64,000 nucleotides of DNA from an uncultured Lachnospiraceae bacterium (GTDB lineage Bacteria; Bacillota; Clostridia; Lachnospirales; Lachnospiraceae). Shown in pieces: positions 1 to 8,174 of this stretch. The notes below the pieces were generated by a model, which ran no database searches, was not told where the DNA came from, and worked only from the letters and a program-made list of their open reading frames with translations. Position 1 is the first letter of the stretch. Every line of letters starts with the position of its first letter. The stretch lies in contig CAJTRK010000014.1 of assembly GCA_910578475.1 (NCBI GenBank), positions 11,309 through 75,308 of the forward strand, written 5' to 3'. The position numbers and the translations under genes are program-made.

Positions 1-577
1 TGGAACAGGTGTATTCCGCATGGAAACCGATTTGATAGCTTAATAACAGATGTTTTTTATTTAATTCCTGGAACATCTTCTCTACCAGCTCTGCCGACTG
101 GCTGAAATTATTCACTCCGCCGACCTGCACACAGCGCATTCCCATATCCACGCAGGCGTCCGCAATCGTTTCCGGCGTCAGATACATATCGAAAACTGCC
201 GTAATACCGCTTGTCAGATATTCCAGCACGGCCAGTTTCGTCAGCCAGTATATCATTTCTCCGTTCAGCTTCGCTTCCACCGGAAAAATCTGTTCATTCA
301 ACCAGGACTGCAGCGGCAAATCATCCGCATAAGAACGCAGCAGCGTCATGCCGGAATGCGTATGTGCGTTTTTGAAGCCCGGCATCAGGAGATTTCTTTC
401 ACAGTCGATTTCTCTGTCCCAGACGATGCTTTTCAGCTCCAGTTTCCGGAAAACATCATCCGGAGCCGCGCCATCTCCCACATAAAGAATCCGGTCATCC
501 CGGACCCATACTTCCCCTTCCATAATTTCCCGCGATTCCATCGTTAAAATACGGGCGTTATATAATCTGATATTCAT
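1..577 (-). CDS. Amidohydrolase, MtaD/SsnA/TrzA type (N-terminal part; runs off the window)
   Basis: The 192 visible residues are the N-terminal part of a metal-dependent amidohydrolase. A small beta domain is followed by the HxH metal motif (NAHTHSGM, His72 and His74), and the visible end carries GFHAEYTCS, the conserved segment around the next metal-binding His. In this family the usual reaction is deamination of a purine-type substrate such as 5'-methylthioadenosine or S-adenosylhomocysteine, or guanine. The start is an ATG preceded by GAGGAAGG. It lies 80 bases downstream of cytidine deaminase on the same strand, in a purine/pyrimidine salvage group, which supports a nucleoside substrate. 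The C-terminal half is outside the window, so the exact subfamily cannot be decided. Confidence 0.85.
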   Translation of the reverse strand, partial: MNIRLYNARILTMESREIMEGEVWVRDDRILYVGDGAAPDDVFRKLELKSIVWDREIDCERNLLMPGFKNAHTHSGMTLLRSYADDLPLQSWLNEQIFPVEAKLNGEMIYWLTKLAVLEYLTSGITAVFDMYLTPETIADACVDMGMRCVQVGGVNNFSQSAELVEKMFQELNKKHLLLSYQIGFHAEYTCS

Positions 578-657
578 AGCAAAACCGTTATCCTTCCTCA
601 ATTTTCCTGCCGTATGCGGCGTTGCCCTGCCGTATTATCGCACTGTTTTCTACACCG

Positions 658-1083
658 CTAAACGGAGAGATTGGCCGGTCCGAATCCGTTCGGAAGCAGC
701 TCCGACAGCTTTTTTACCTGATATTCATTCTTTGATTTCGCAACAATCACTTCAAAGGCGTCCGGTTCACAGAACTCCATCATGACCTGTCTGCAGACGC
801 CGCAGGGCCAGGCATACTGTTCTATCGGCGCCCCTGCCGGGCCGCCTGCGATGGCAATTGCACAAAATGCTCTTTTTCCTTCGCTCACCGCCTTGAAAAA
901 AGCCGTCCGTTCCGCGCAATTTGTCGGCGTATATGCGGCATTCTCAATATTGCAGCCCGTATAAACACTGCCTTCCTGCGTCAACAAAGCCGCCCCTACC
1001 CGATAATCCGAGTAGGGGGAATAAGAAAAGTCTCTTGCCTGCAATGCCCGTTCGATTAAGTCTTCTATGGCCGTTTTATTCAT
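658..1083 (-). CDS. cdd: Cytidine deaminase
   Basis: This 141-residue protein is the normal length for the tetrameric zinc cytidine deaminases that convert cytidine and deoxycytidine to uridine and deoxyuridine. The catalytic CAE motif (Cys56, Glu58) sits in TNCAERTAFF, and the second zinc motif PCGVC gives Cys94 and Cys97. The substrate-binding segment CNIENAAYTPTNC is intact. I take the ATG at 1083 rather than an upstream in-frame codon, because this ATG overlaps the stop of the purine nucleoside phosphorylase gene by eight bases (ATGAATAA). That arrangement indicates translational coupling, with the two enzymes made together for nucleoside salvage. Confidence 0.96.
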   Translation of the reverse strand: MNKTAIEDLIERALQARDFSYSPYSDYRVGAALLTQEGSVYTGCNIENAAYTPTNCAERTAFFKAVSEGKRAFCAIAIAGGPAGAPIEQYAWPCGVCRQVMMEFCEPDAFEVIVAKSKNEYQVKKLSELLPNGFGPANLSV

Positions 1084-1912
1084 ACAATTTCCCAAACTTT
1101 TTGACGGATTCCGTCAAAAGCTTTTCAAATTTCGGCGCTACGGCATTGGCCGCTTCCTGTACTTCCTCATGTGTCAGGGGCGCGCTGTTCATGCCTGCCG
1201 CAAGATTGCTGACACAGGATACCCCACAGATTTTCATTCCCATATGATTTGCGGCAATCGCTTCCACAACCGTGCTCATGCCGACTGCGCTCGCACCGAG
1301 CGTTTGCAGCATCTTAATTTCCGAAGGCGATTCAAAAGAAGGCCCCGTAAGCTGCGCATAAACGCCCTCGAATAACTCGATATCGTTTTCTTTCGCCGTA
1401 TTTTTGATAATTTCCTGCAAATCTTCATCGTAAACATGTGTCATATCCGGGAATCTCGTTCCCAGTTCCTCGATATTCGGGCCGATTAACGGATTCGGCG
1501 CAAAGCAGGAAATATGGTCTTTAATCAGCATCAGGCTTCCCGCGTGAAAAGCCGGATTGATGCCGCCGGAAGCATTCGTTAAAAATAAAACTTTCGCTCC
1601 CATCATCTTCATCAGACGCGCCGGAAGCACTACATCCGTAATCGGATATCCCTCATAGTAATGCACTCTGCCCTGCATCAGCACAACAGCCACTTCTCCG
1701 ATATACCCGAAAATAAATTTTCCGGCATGTCCGGGCACGGTGGAAACCGGGAATCCCTCAATTTCAGAATACGGCAGTTCCGCTCTTACGTCTACCGTTC
1801 TGGCAAAATTGCCGAGTCCGGAACCGAGTACGATTGCCACGTCCGGCTTAAAATCTATCCTGTTCTGATAACACTCATAGCATTTCAATAATTTCTCATA
1901 TACTGCGCTCAT
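1076..1912 (-). CDS. punA: Purine nucleoside phosphorylase, trimeric PunA/PNP type
   Basis: This enzyme splits purine (deoxy)nucleosides with phosphate into free base and (deoxy)ribose-1-phosphate. The 278-residue protein has the phosphate-binding loop VLGSGLGNFA (about residues 28-37), the LTNASGGIN segment, the GMSTVVEAIAANHMG region and a C-terminal SNLAAGMN motif, all typical of the low-molecular-mass trimeric class. The ATG at 1912 follows GGGAGGATATCAA. A longer reading frame upstream runs through a promoter and a terminator and is not used. It is the first gene of an apparent operon with cdd and an amidohydrolase. Confidence 0.95.
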   Translation of the reverse strand: MSAVYEKLLKCYECYQNRIDFKPDVAIVLGSGLGNFARTVDVRAELPYSEIEGFPVSTVPGHAGKFIFGYIGEVAVVLMQGRVHYYEGYPITDVVLPARLMKMMGAKVLFLTNASGGINPAFHAGSLMLIKDHISCFAPNPLIGPNIEELGTRFPDMTHVYDEDLQEIIKNTAKENDIELFEGVYAQLTGPSFESPSEIKMLQTLGASAVGMSTVVEAIAANHMGMKICGVSCVSNLAAGMNSAPLTHEEVQEAANAVAPKFEKLLTESVKKFGKLYE

Positions 1913-1961
1913 TTGATATCCTCCCATATCCTTAAATTTTGAAACTTTTTCATTTGCGTCT

Positions 1962-1990
1962 AGTATATCATTTTCTGAAATTTTTGGGAA
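1962..1990 (-). promoter_or_regulatory. Probable sigma-A promoter of the punA-cdd operon
   Basis: On the minus strand TTCCCA (1985-1990) and TATACT (1962-1967) are 17 bases apart. They lie between the spoIVA terminator and the punA ribosome binding site. The -10 is good and the -35 is weak. Confidence 0.5.
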
Positions 1991-2000
1991 TATGAAATCC

Positions 2001-2029
2001 AAAAAAGAGATATCTTTTCAGATATCCCT
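2001..2029 (-). terminator. Rho-independent terminator after spoIVA
   Basis: On the minus strand a 10-bp stem (AGGGATATCT pairing with AGATATCTCT, one G-U pair), a GAAA loop and a run of six T form a classical intrinsic terminator about 35 bases after the spoIVA stop. Confidence 0.85.
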
Positions 2030-2062
2030 TTCCTGCCATCTTTGCAGCTGATGGGAAAACGT

Positions 2063-3550
2063 TCATATGATGATGCACACCATCCCGCCATTGCTGTCGT
2101 TCACAATTTTCTGCATCGTTTCCTGCAATTTTATCTGGCTTTCTTCGTTAATCATGGCAATTTTGCCTGAAATGCCGTCATTTACGAGCTGTTCTATTGT
2201 CTTCCCGAAGATATTTGTCTCCCAGATACCGTCGTCGTTCGTTCCTGTATCGGAAATGTATTGAATCAGGTCTTTTGCCTGCTGTTCCGTCCCGACAATC
2301 GGAGAAATTTCGGTCTCGATGCTCGCTTTAATCATATGAATGCTCGGACTCTCCGCCCTGATTTTTACGCCGAATTTATTCCCCTGACGGATGACCTCCG
2401 GCTTCTCCAGCACGATTTCTTCCTTATCCGGCATTACCACGCCGTACCCTTTGTAACGGACGGACTCCATGGCATGCAGCACTTTGGTATACTCTCTTTT
2501 CATCCTTGCCATTTCTTTCAGCGTGGATAACATCTGATATTCACTCGTAATGGATTCTCCTACCAAATCGCTTATCATCTCATAGTAATAGGTATCATCC
2601 AAATCCAGTATAATCTTGACGCTGCCTTCCGACATATTGATACCGTCAAGCTTGCATTTTCTGATGTACTCACTCTCCAGTTCAAAGTTCGCTTTCGTAA
2701 TATCCCTGACATTGCTCAGTTCGTTCATCAGTTTTTTTATCTGGAAGATAATATCCTGTTTCATCTTGTGTTCAAAAGAAAGCATTTCCACCCATTTGGG
2801 CATATAAAACTCAATCATGGTCAGCGGGAACTCATACAGGATATTTTCCATAATCCGGTTGATATCTTCCTGTTTCAGCTGTTCGCAGTTCACCGGCATG
2901 ACCGTTACGTTATATTTTTCATGGATTTCATCCGCAATCTGCTTCGTTTCTTCCGCATAGGGTCTTGAGGAATTAAGCAATACGAGAAACGGTTTATGGA
3001 TTTCCTGCAATTCCCGAATCGTCCGTTCTTCCGCCTCCAGAAAACTGCTCCGCGGTAATTCGCCGAAACTTCCGTCACAGGTAATGACGACGCCAATCGT
3101 CGAATGGTCTTTGATAACTTTACGGGTTCCGATTTCCGCCGCCTTCGTAAAAGGAATCTCTTCCGCCGACCAGGGCGTCTTTACCATCCGTTCCATGTCT
3201 TCTTCCATATGACCGGATGCGCCGTCAACCATATAGCCGACGCAGTCTATCAGCCGGACTTTGACATCGATATCCGCTCCGAGCTTTATCTGAGCCGCTT
3301 CTTTCGGGATAAATTTCGGCTCCGTCGTCGTAATCGTTTTCCCGCCCGCACTCTGCGGCAGTTCATCCTTCGCCCGTTCTTTTTCGTGTTCGTTTTCCAT
3401 ATAAGGAAGCACGAGCAAATCCATAAATCTTTTGATAAAAGTAGATTTTCCGGTCCTCACAGGACCGACAACGCCTATGTAAATCTCTCCCCCCGTTCTG
3501 TCCTGTATGTCTTTGTATACCGCATATTCATTTCTGTTATTAATGTCCAT
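2063..3550 (-). CDS. spoIVA: Stage IV sporulation protein A
   Basis: SpoIVA is the ATPase that polymerises on the forespore surface to form the basement layer of the spore coat. The 495-residue length matches the family. The N-terminal TRAFAC-type ATPase has a P-loop GPVRTGKST (about residues 29-37), a long middle domain follows, and the C-terminus ends SNGGMVCIII; the short hydrophobic tail is conserved and needed for membrane targeting through SpoVM in Bacillus. The ATG at 3550 is preceded by GGAAGGGG. The gene shows that the organism is, or recently was, a spore former. Upstream lies a sigma-E-like promoter, in keeping with mother-cell expression, and a clear terminator follows. Confidence 0.97.
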   Translation of the reverse strand: MDINNRNEYAVYKDIQDRTGGEIYIGVVGPVRTGKSTFIKRFMDLLVLPYMENEHEKERAKDELPQSAGGKTITTTEPKFIPKEAAQIKLGADIDVKVRLIDCVGYMVDGASGHMEEDMERMVKTPWSAEEIPFTKAAEIGTRKVIKDHSTIGVVITCDGSFGELPRSSFLEAEERTIRELQEIHKPFLVLLNSSRPYAEETKQIADEIHEKYNVTVMPVNCEQLKQEDINRIMENILYEFPLTMIEFYMPKWVEMLSFEHKMKQDIIFQIKKLMNELSNVRDITKANFELESEYIRKCKLDGINMSEGSVKIILDLDDTYYYEMISDLVGESITSEYQMLSTLKEMARMKREYTKVLHAMESVRYKGYGVVMPDKEEIVLEKPEVIRQGNKFGVKIRAESPSIHMIKASIETEISPIVGTEQQAKDLIQYISDTGTNDDGIWETNIFGKTIEQLVNDGISGKIAMINEESQIKLQETMQKIVNDSNGGMVCIII

Positions 3551-3577
3551 AAAACAACCCCTTCCGTACTTAATTAC

Positions 3578-3607
3578 AATGTATGTGAAGGGGTTTTTAT
3601 TTATGAC
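3578..3607 (-). promoter_or_regulatory. Sigma-E-type promoter of spoIVA
   Basis: On the minus strand GTCATAAA (3600-3607) and CATACATT (3578-3585) are separated by 14 bases. This fits the sigma-E pattern known from Bacillus (an ATA core at -35 and CATACAnT at -10), and spoIVA is a sigma-E gene there. The predicted start falls about 20 bases before the ATG. Confidence 0.6.
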
Positions 3608-3628
3608 TCTGCTGTTGGAAGTTTTTTA

Positions 3629-4693
3629 TCAACTCTGCGCCAGACGATGAAAAATAATACAGTTTGGCTGCGGCACTTCAATTTCCTTACCGTTCATGAC
3701 AAGCAGCCCTTTTTCCAGGTCTACCGTGAAAAACGTCATCGTATCTGTCTCGTGGTTTAAGGATACAAGATGTCTGTTATCCGGGAAAAGATTGGCGTCC
3801 TTCGGATAATCCCCACTGACCGGCAGACAGAACAATTTGGTCAGCATGCCCGTTTTCTCATCAATCTTAAAAACGACTGCGCTGTTGTCTCCCGCATTGG
3901 AGCTGACAAGATAACGGAAATCGACCGAAATATTCAGCGCGCTCGCCGCAGAACCACCCGCATGATAATCATTCAGCGTCGAAATCGTCTGGATTTTATC
4001 AAATTCCGGATTTCCATGCACTTCTTTATAAGTATAGACGTCGATATAGTTTTTCAGTTCATGTACAATATACAAAAATTCTCCGTTTTGGGAAAATTTC
4101 AAATGCCTCGGCGCGGATTCCTGTTCGCTTCTTATCATATCGATAGGACGCAGTCTTCCGTTCATATGGTCCAGCCGGTAAACATTGATATGGTCCATCC
4201 CCAGGTCGGCGGCACACAAATATTTATTGTCTCTCGTCATCTTAACGCAATTGATGTGCGGCCTGAAATTGCGCTCCGCAATGCTGCCAAGTCCCTTGTG
4301 GTAAATTTCCTCTGTAATTTCACCGATGCCGCCGTCTTCCCGCAGGCGAAGCACCGTAATTTTTCCGTCATGATAACCGCCTACGAATAAAAACCTGTCT
4401 TCATAGTCCGTAGAAAGATAGCACCCTCTCATACCGTTAATACTGCCGTCATTGATTTTTTCCAGGTCTCCGGCCGGTAGAATACGGTATGACTCCACGC
4501 CAAAATCCGTAATCGAATACAGGAACTTCTGGTTGTGGGAAATACTGATATAAGAGGAATTGGTGATTTCCACCTTCTTTTTCTCCTTCATGCGCCCTTG
4601 TTCCAGGTCCACGTTATAGATTCTGATACCGTAATTGTCCTTGTTTCCGGATGTATAACTGGAAACATATGCCACATATTTTTCCTGTCCCAT
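3629..4693 (-). CDS. Lactonase-family seven-bladed beta-propeller protein (6-phosphogluconolactonase-like)
   Basis: The 354-residue protein has the repeat pattern of the Lactonase/YkgB beta-propeller family: successive blades with motifs such as ISHNQKFLYSI, RPHINCVKMTRDNKYLCAAD, APRHLKFSQNGEFLYIVHE and YPKDANLFPDNRHLVSLNH. Some members (E. coli Pgl) hydrolyse 6-phosphogluconolactone, but many are uncharacterised, and no pentose-phosphate gene lies nearby. There is no signal peptide, so it is cytoplasmic. The predicted ribosome site (AGAAAGG) is rather far, about 13 bases, from the ATG. It is transcribed divergently from the XRE-cupin/pot operon. Confidence 0.85.
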   Translation of the reverse strand: MGQEKYVAYVSSYTSGNKDNYGIRIYNVDLEQGRMKEKKKVEITNSSYISISHNQKFLYSITDFGVESYRILPAGDLEKINDGSINGMRGCYLSTDYEDRFLFVGGYHDGKITVLRLREDGGIGEITEEIYHKGLGSIAERNFRPHINCVKMTRDNKYLCAADLGMDHINVYRLDHMNGRLRPIDMIRSEQESAPRHLKFSQNGEFLYIVHELKNYIDVYTYKEVHGNPEFDKIQTISTLNDYHAGGSAASALNISVDFRYLVSSNAGDNSAVVFKIDEKTGMLTKLFCLPVSGDYPKDANLFPDNRHLVSLNHETDTMTFFTVDLEKGLLVMNGKEIEVPQPNCIIFHRLAQS

Positions 4694-4770
4694 ATAAATC
4701 CCATGCCTTTCTCTCAGTTTAAAGAAATTTTATCATAAATTCTTTTGTTTGTTAAATACTTTTTTAAGTA

Positions 4771-4798
4771 TTGACATTTCACGCGATATCTGTATAAT
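4771..4798 (+). promoter_or_regulatory. Promoter of the XRE-cupin/potABCD operon
   Basis: TTGACA (4771-4776) and TATAAT (4793-4798) are consensus hexamers with a 16-base spacer. A small inverted repeat (AATACTT/AAGTATT) overlaps the upstream edge of the -35. Confidence 0.8.
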
Positions 4799-4812
4799 TG
4801 GCATTAATGTTT

Positions 4813-4839
4813 GTTTAGTGTCAGTAAACTTAAAGTTTA
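4813..4839. promoter_or_regulatory. Overlapping palindromes, likely operators of the XRE-cupin regulator
   Basis: Just downstream of the -10 lie GTTTAGTGTCAGTAAAC (4813-4829) and TAAACTTAAAGTTTA (4825-4839), two inverted repeats that share the TAAAC half-site. Their position over the transcription start suits autorepression by the first gene of the operon. The link to that protein is inferred. Confidence 0.55.
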
Positions 4840-4916
4840 TTATAACTGAATCGCCGTCGATATCTCAGGGACACAGCTTTCACTGACATATAAAAGCCGA
4901 AAGAAAGGATATTCTC

Positions 4917-5474
4917 ATGGATTCGAGCAATAAAATAGAAATCGGGAATAAACTCAGGGATTTACGAAACAAAAAGGGACTGACGCAGGAAGAACTGGCT
5001 GACCGCAGCGAACTGTCGAAGGGATTTATCAGCCAGCTTGAGAATGACCTGACCTCTCCTTCCATCGCAACGCTTGTGGATATCCTGCAATGTCTTGGAA
5101 CCAATCTGAAAGACTTTTTTACGGACCGGACCGAAGAACAGATTGTTTTTGGAAACGCCGATTATTTCGAAAAGCAGGACGAGGAATTGCAAAATACCGT
5201 AGAGTGGATTATTCCCAATGCACAGAAGAATATGATGGAACCCATCCGGGTCACGTTAAAAGCCGGCGGTTCCACTTATCCGGACCTTCCGCATGAGGGC
5301 GAGGAGTTCGGTTATGTTTTGTCCGGAACCATTTATATTATTCTCGGCGAAAGAACCATAAAGGCCAAAAAGGGGGAATCTTTCTATTTCAGGCCGGATT
5401 CCAACCATTATATCAAAGCAGGAGAAAAAACAGGCGCGGTCTTTCTTTGGGTCAGCACCCCGCCCAATTTTTAA
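4917..5474 (+). CDS. XRE-family regulator with C-terminal cupin domain (PuuR-like)
   Basis: The 185-residue protein has an XRE helix-turn-helix at about residues 9-67 (GLTQEELADRSELSKGFISQ, then SPSIATLVDILQ) and a cupin_2 sensor at about 105-180 (PHEGEEFGYVLSG, then KAKKGESFYF). XRE-cupin regulators next to polyamine genes, such as PuuR, usually repress uptake or catabolism and respond to a small molecule held in the cupin barrel. Here it is the first gene of an operon, 17 bases before potA, so it probably senses putrescine or spermidine and controls its own operon through the palindromes in its leader. The ATG follows AAAGGAT. Confidence 0.9.
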   Translation: MDSSNKIEIGNKLRDLRNKKGLTQEELADRSELSKGFISQLENDLTSPSIATLVDILQCLGTNLKDFFTDRTEEQIVFGNADYFEKQDEELQNTVEWIIPNAQKNMMEPIRVTLKAGGSTYPDLPHEGEEFGYVLSGTIYIILGERTIKAKKGESFYFRPDSNHYIKAGEKTGAVFLWVSTPPNF

Positions 5475-5491
5475 GAACGGAGGAAATATTT

Positions 5492-6565
5492 TTGAAAAAA
5501 GAATTAATCAGACTGGAGCACATCTCCAAATCCTTTGATGGACAGATGGTCTTAGATGACCTTGCGCTGAATATTCACGAGAACGAATTTGTCACGCTGC
5601 TCGGCCCGAGCGGCTGCGGTAAAACAACGACGCTTCGTATTCTCGGCGGTTTTGTACAGCCTGATACCGGAAAAGTCATTTTTGACACACAGGATATCAC
5701 CAGAATGCCCCCGAATAAGAGGCAGCTGAATACCGTATTTCAGAAATATGCCCTGTTCACCCATATGACAATTGCCGAGAACATTGCCTTCGGCCTGAAA
5801 ATCAAAAAGAAACCGAAAAGCTATATCGACGACAAGATAAAATACGCTCTGAAACTGGTTAATCTGGAGGGATACGGCAATCGGATGCCCGATTCTTTAA
5901 GCGGCGGCCAGCAGCAGCGTATCGCCATCGCGAGAGCAATCGTCAACGAACCGAAAGTCCTGTTACTGGACGAGCCTCTCGGCGCTCTTGATTTGAAACT
6001 CCGTCAGGAAATGCAGTATGAACTGATTCGGATGAAAAACGAACTGGGCATCACCTTCGTCTATGTTACCCATGACCAGGAAGAAGCCCTCACGATGTCC
6101 GATACAATCGTCGTCATGAATCAGGGTTACATCCAGCAAATCGGTTCTCCCGAATCCATCTATAACGAACCGGAAAATGCTTTTGTGGCGGATTTCATCG
6201 GCGACAGCAACATTATTGCCGCTACGATGGTCGAAGACAAATGCGTCGAAATTCTGGGGACACGTTTTGCCTGTGTAGATACCGGCTTCGGCAAAAACAA
6301 ACCCGTCGATGTGGTAATCCGCCCGGAAGACGTGGAGCTTGTAGCTCCGGAAAACGGAACAATAACAGGTGTTGTCACTCACTTAATCTTTAAGGGCGTG
6401 CACTATGAAATGGAAGTCATGGCGAACGGTTTTGAATGGCTCGTCCACTCTACCGTGCTTTCGCCGGTCGGAAAGGAAGTGGGCCTTCGGGTAGACCCTT
6501 TTAATATACAGATTATGAATAAACCGGAATCCGAAGATGAGGAGGCTGTCGCACTTGAAATCTAA
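5492..6565 (+). CDS. potA: Spermidine/putrescine ABC transporter, ATP-binding protein
   Basis: This is the ATPase of a PotABCD polyamine importer. The 357 residues hold Walker A (GPSGCGKT, about 38-45), the signature LSGGQQQR, Walker B (LLLDEPLGALD), the H-loop (VTHDQEEA), and a C-terminal TOBE regulatory domain from about residue 280. The reading frame extends upstream to 5447, but I choose the TTG at 5492 because GGAGG lies eight bases before it and the homologous start KKELIRLEHISKSF begins there. It overlaps potB by 11 bases, so the operon is tightly coupled. Confidence 0.95.
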   Translation: MKKELIRLEHISKSFDGQMVLDDLALNIHENEFVTLLGPSGCGKTTTLRILGGFVQPDTGKVIFDTQDITRMPPNKRQLNTVFQKYALFTHMTIAENIAFGLKIKKKPKSYIDDKIKYALKLVNLEGYGNRMPDSLSGGQQQRIAIARAIVNEPKVLLLDEPLGALDLKLRQEMQYELIRMKNELGITFVYVTHDQEEALTMSDTIVVMNQGYIQQIGSPESIYNEPENAFVADFIGDSNIIAATMVEDKCVEILGTRFACVDTGFGKNKPVDVVIRPEDVELVAPENGTITGVVTHLIFKGVHYEMEVMANGFEWLVHSTVLSPVGKEVGLRVDPFNIQIMNKPESEDEEAVALEI

Positions 6566-7361
6566 AAAACATTTACTTGCCGCTCCCTATGCGGCCTGGG
6601 CCGTGATTTTTATCGTTGTGCCGCTTTGTATGATTTTGTATTACGGCATAACGGATAAACAGGGCGCTTTTACAGCGGAAAATATTCTCGCCATTGCCTC
6701 TCCCGGACACGCGAGGGCATTATGGCGTTCTGTCCTGCTGTCATTTGTCAGCACAGTTATCTGTTTTCTGCTGGCCTATCCGCTGGCGATGATTCTTGCT
6801 GCAAAAAAAGAAAACAACGGCAGTTTTATCATCTTAATTTTTATTTTGCCCATGTGGATGAATTTCCTGCTCCGCACGCTCGCCTGGCAGACTTTATTGG
6901 AAAAAACAGGTGTTATCAACAGTGTTCTGGCTTTTCTGGGACTTCCGGCCATGCACATGATTAATACCTCTTCCGCCATCGTGCTCGGCATGGTATATAA
7001 CTTTCTGCCCTTTATGGTTTTGCCGCTGTATAACGCTTTATCCAAAATTGATGACAATGTCATTCATGCAGCTAAAGATTTGGGCGCGAATAAAATACAG
7101 TCTTTTTTACATATTATACTGCCGCTGTCGGTTCCCGGCATTATCAGCGGTGTGACGATGGTCTTTGTTCCAGCGCTCACAACTTTCGTCATCAGTACGC
7201 TGCTTGGCGGAAGTAAGGTTCTTCTCATCGGGAATGTCATCGAACAGGAATTTACGCAGGCAAGCAACTGGCATCTCGGCAGCGGACTTTCCATCGTTTT
7301 GATGATTTTTATTCTGCTCAATATGGTCGTTACCGCGCTGTTCGAAAAGGAGGAAACATAA
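6555..7361 (+). CDS. potB: Spermidine/putrescine ABC transporter permease PotB
   Basis: The 268-residue integral membrane subunit has about six hydrophobic segments. The conserved permease (EAA) loop HAAKDLGANKIQSFLHIILP contacts the ATPase. The start is taken as the TTG at 6555, since GAGGAGG lies at the proper distance upstream; the ATG at 6537 falls inside that ribosome site. PotB pairs with PotC to form the membrane channel. Confidence 0.93.
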   Translation: MKSKKHLLAAPYAAWAVIFIVVPLCMILYYGITDKQGAFTAENILAIASPGHARALWRSVLLSFVSTVICFLLAYPLAMILAAKKENNGSFIILIFILPMWMNFLLRTLAWQTLLEKTGVINSVLAFLGLPAMHMINTSSAIVLGMVYNFLPFMVLPLYNALSKIDDNVIHAAKDLGANKIQSFLHIILPLSVPGIISGVTMVFVPALTTFVISTLLGGSKVLLIGNVIEQEFTQASNWHLGSGLSIVLMIFILLNMVVTALFEKEET

Positions 7362-7362
7362 A

Positions 7363-8157
7363 ATGCCGAAAACCGCAGACTTCACCAAAAAAATATATGT
7401 GGCGCTCATTTTTATTTTTCTTTATGCGCCGATTGCGACCTTGATTGTCCTTTCCTTTAACGCAAGCAAAACGAGGGCAAAATGGGGCGGGTTTACGATG
7501 CAATGGTACGTTTCTCTCATGCAGGACGAAACGATTCTGGACGCCCTCGGCACAACGCTGCTGATTGCTCTCCTCTCCGCTTTTATCGCTGCCATAATCG
7601 GCACAGTTGCCTGCATCGCCATGTCCGGTATGAAAAAAAAGACCCGGGCAGTCTTCATGGGCGTAACCAATATTCCCATGCTGAATGCGGATATCGTGAC
7701 CGGTATTTCCCTGATGCTGCTTTTTATCAGTCTCGGACTCCGGTTCGGTTTCGGTACGATTCTGCTCTCCCACATTACGTTTAATATACCGTATGTTATT
7801 TTATCGGTTTATCCACGGATGAAGCAATTAAATCCCAGTGTCTATGAGGCTGCTCTGGATTTGGGTGCGTCGCCTCTTACCGCTTTTTTCCGGGTAACGC
7901 TTCCGGATTTGATGCCGGGCATCTTATCCGGTTTTCTGATGGCTTTTACAATGTCTCTGGATGATTTTATCATCACGCATTTTACAAAAGGCTCGGGCAT
8001 CAACACCCTGTCCACCAAAATCTACACGGAACTGCGCAAGGGCATCAAACCGGAAATGTATGCGCTTTCCACCATCATCTTCGTAACCGTGCTCGTGCTT
8101 TTAATCCTCGTCAATATCACGCCGGATAAAGCGTCAAAAGAAAAAAAGAATCTTTGA
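7363..8157 (+). CDS. potC: Spermidine/putrescine ABC transporter permease PotC
   Basis: This is the second membrane subunit (264 residues) of the polyamine importer, with about six transmembrane helices and the EAA loop YEAALDLGASPLTAFFRVTL. The segment SLDDFIITHFTKG is typical of PotC. The ATG follows AAGGAGGAAACATAAA and starts one base after the potB stop codon. Confidence 0.95.
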   Translation: MPKTADFTKKIYVALIFIFLYAPIATLIVLSFNASKTRAKWGGFTMQWYVSLMQDETILDALGTTLLIALLSAFIAAIIGTVACIAMSGMKKKTRAVFMGVTNIPMLNADIVTGISLMLLFISLGLRFGFGTILLSHITFNIPYVILSVYPRMKQLNPSVYEAALDLGASPLTAFFRVTLPDLMPGILSGFLMAFTMSLDDFIITHFTKGSGINTLSTKIYTELRKGIKPEMYALSTIIFVTVLVLLILVNITPDKASKEKKNL

Positions 8158-8174
8158 AGAACAGGGGATATCCA

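Noticed and set aside
3556..3595. Inverted repeat AACCCCTTC/GAAGGGGTT whose inner arm contains the spoIVA ribosome site; considered as an RNA attenuator
   Set aside because: The predicted sigma-E start lies between the two arms, so the spoIVA transcript would contain only one arm. At best it is a weak terminator for readthrough from the lactonase gene.
3104..4390. Plus-strand frames opposite spoIVA and the lactonase gene
   Set aside because: They are shadows of two clearly real genes and have no supporting features.
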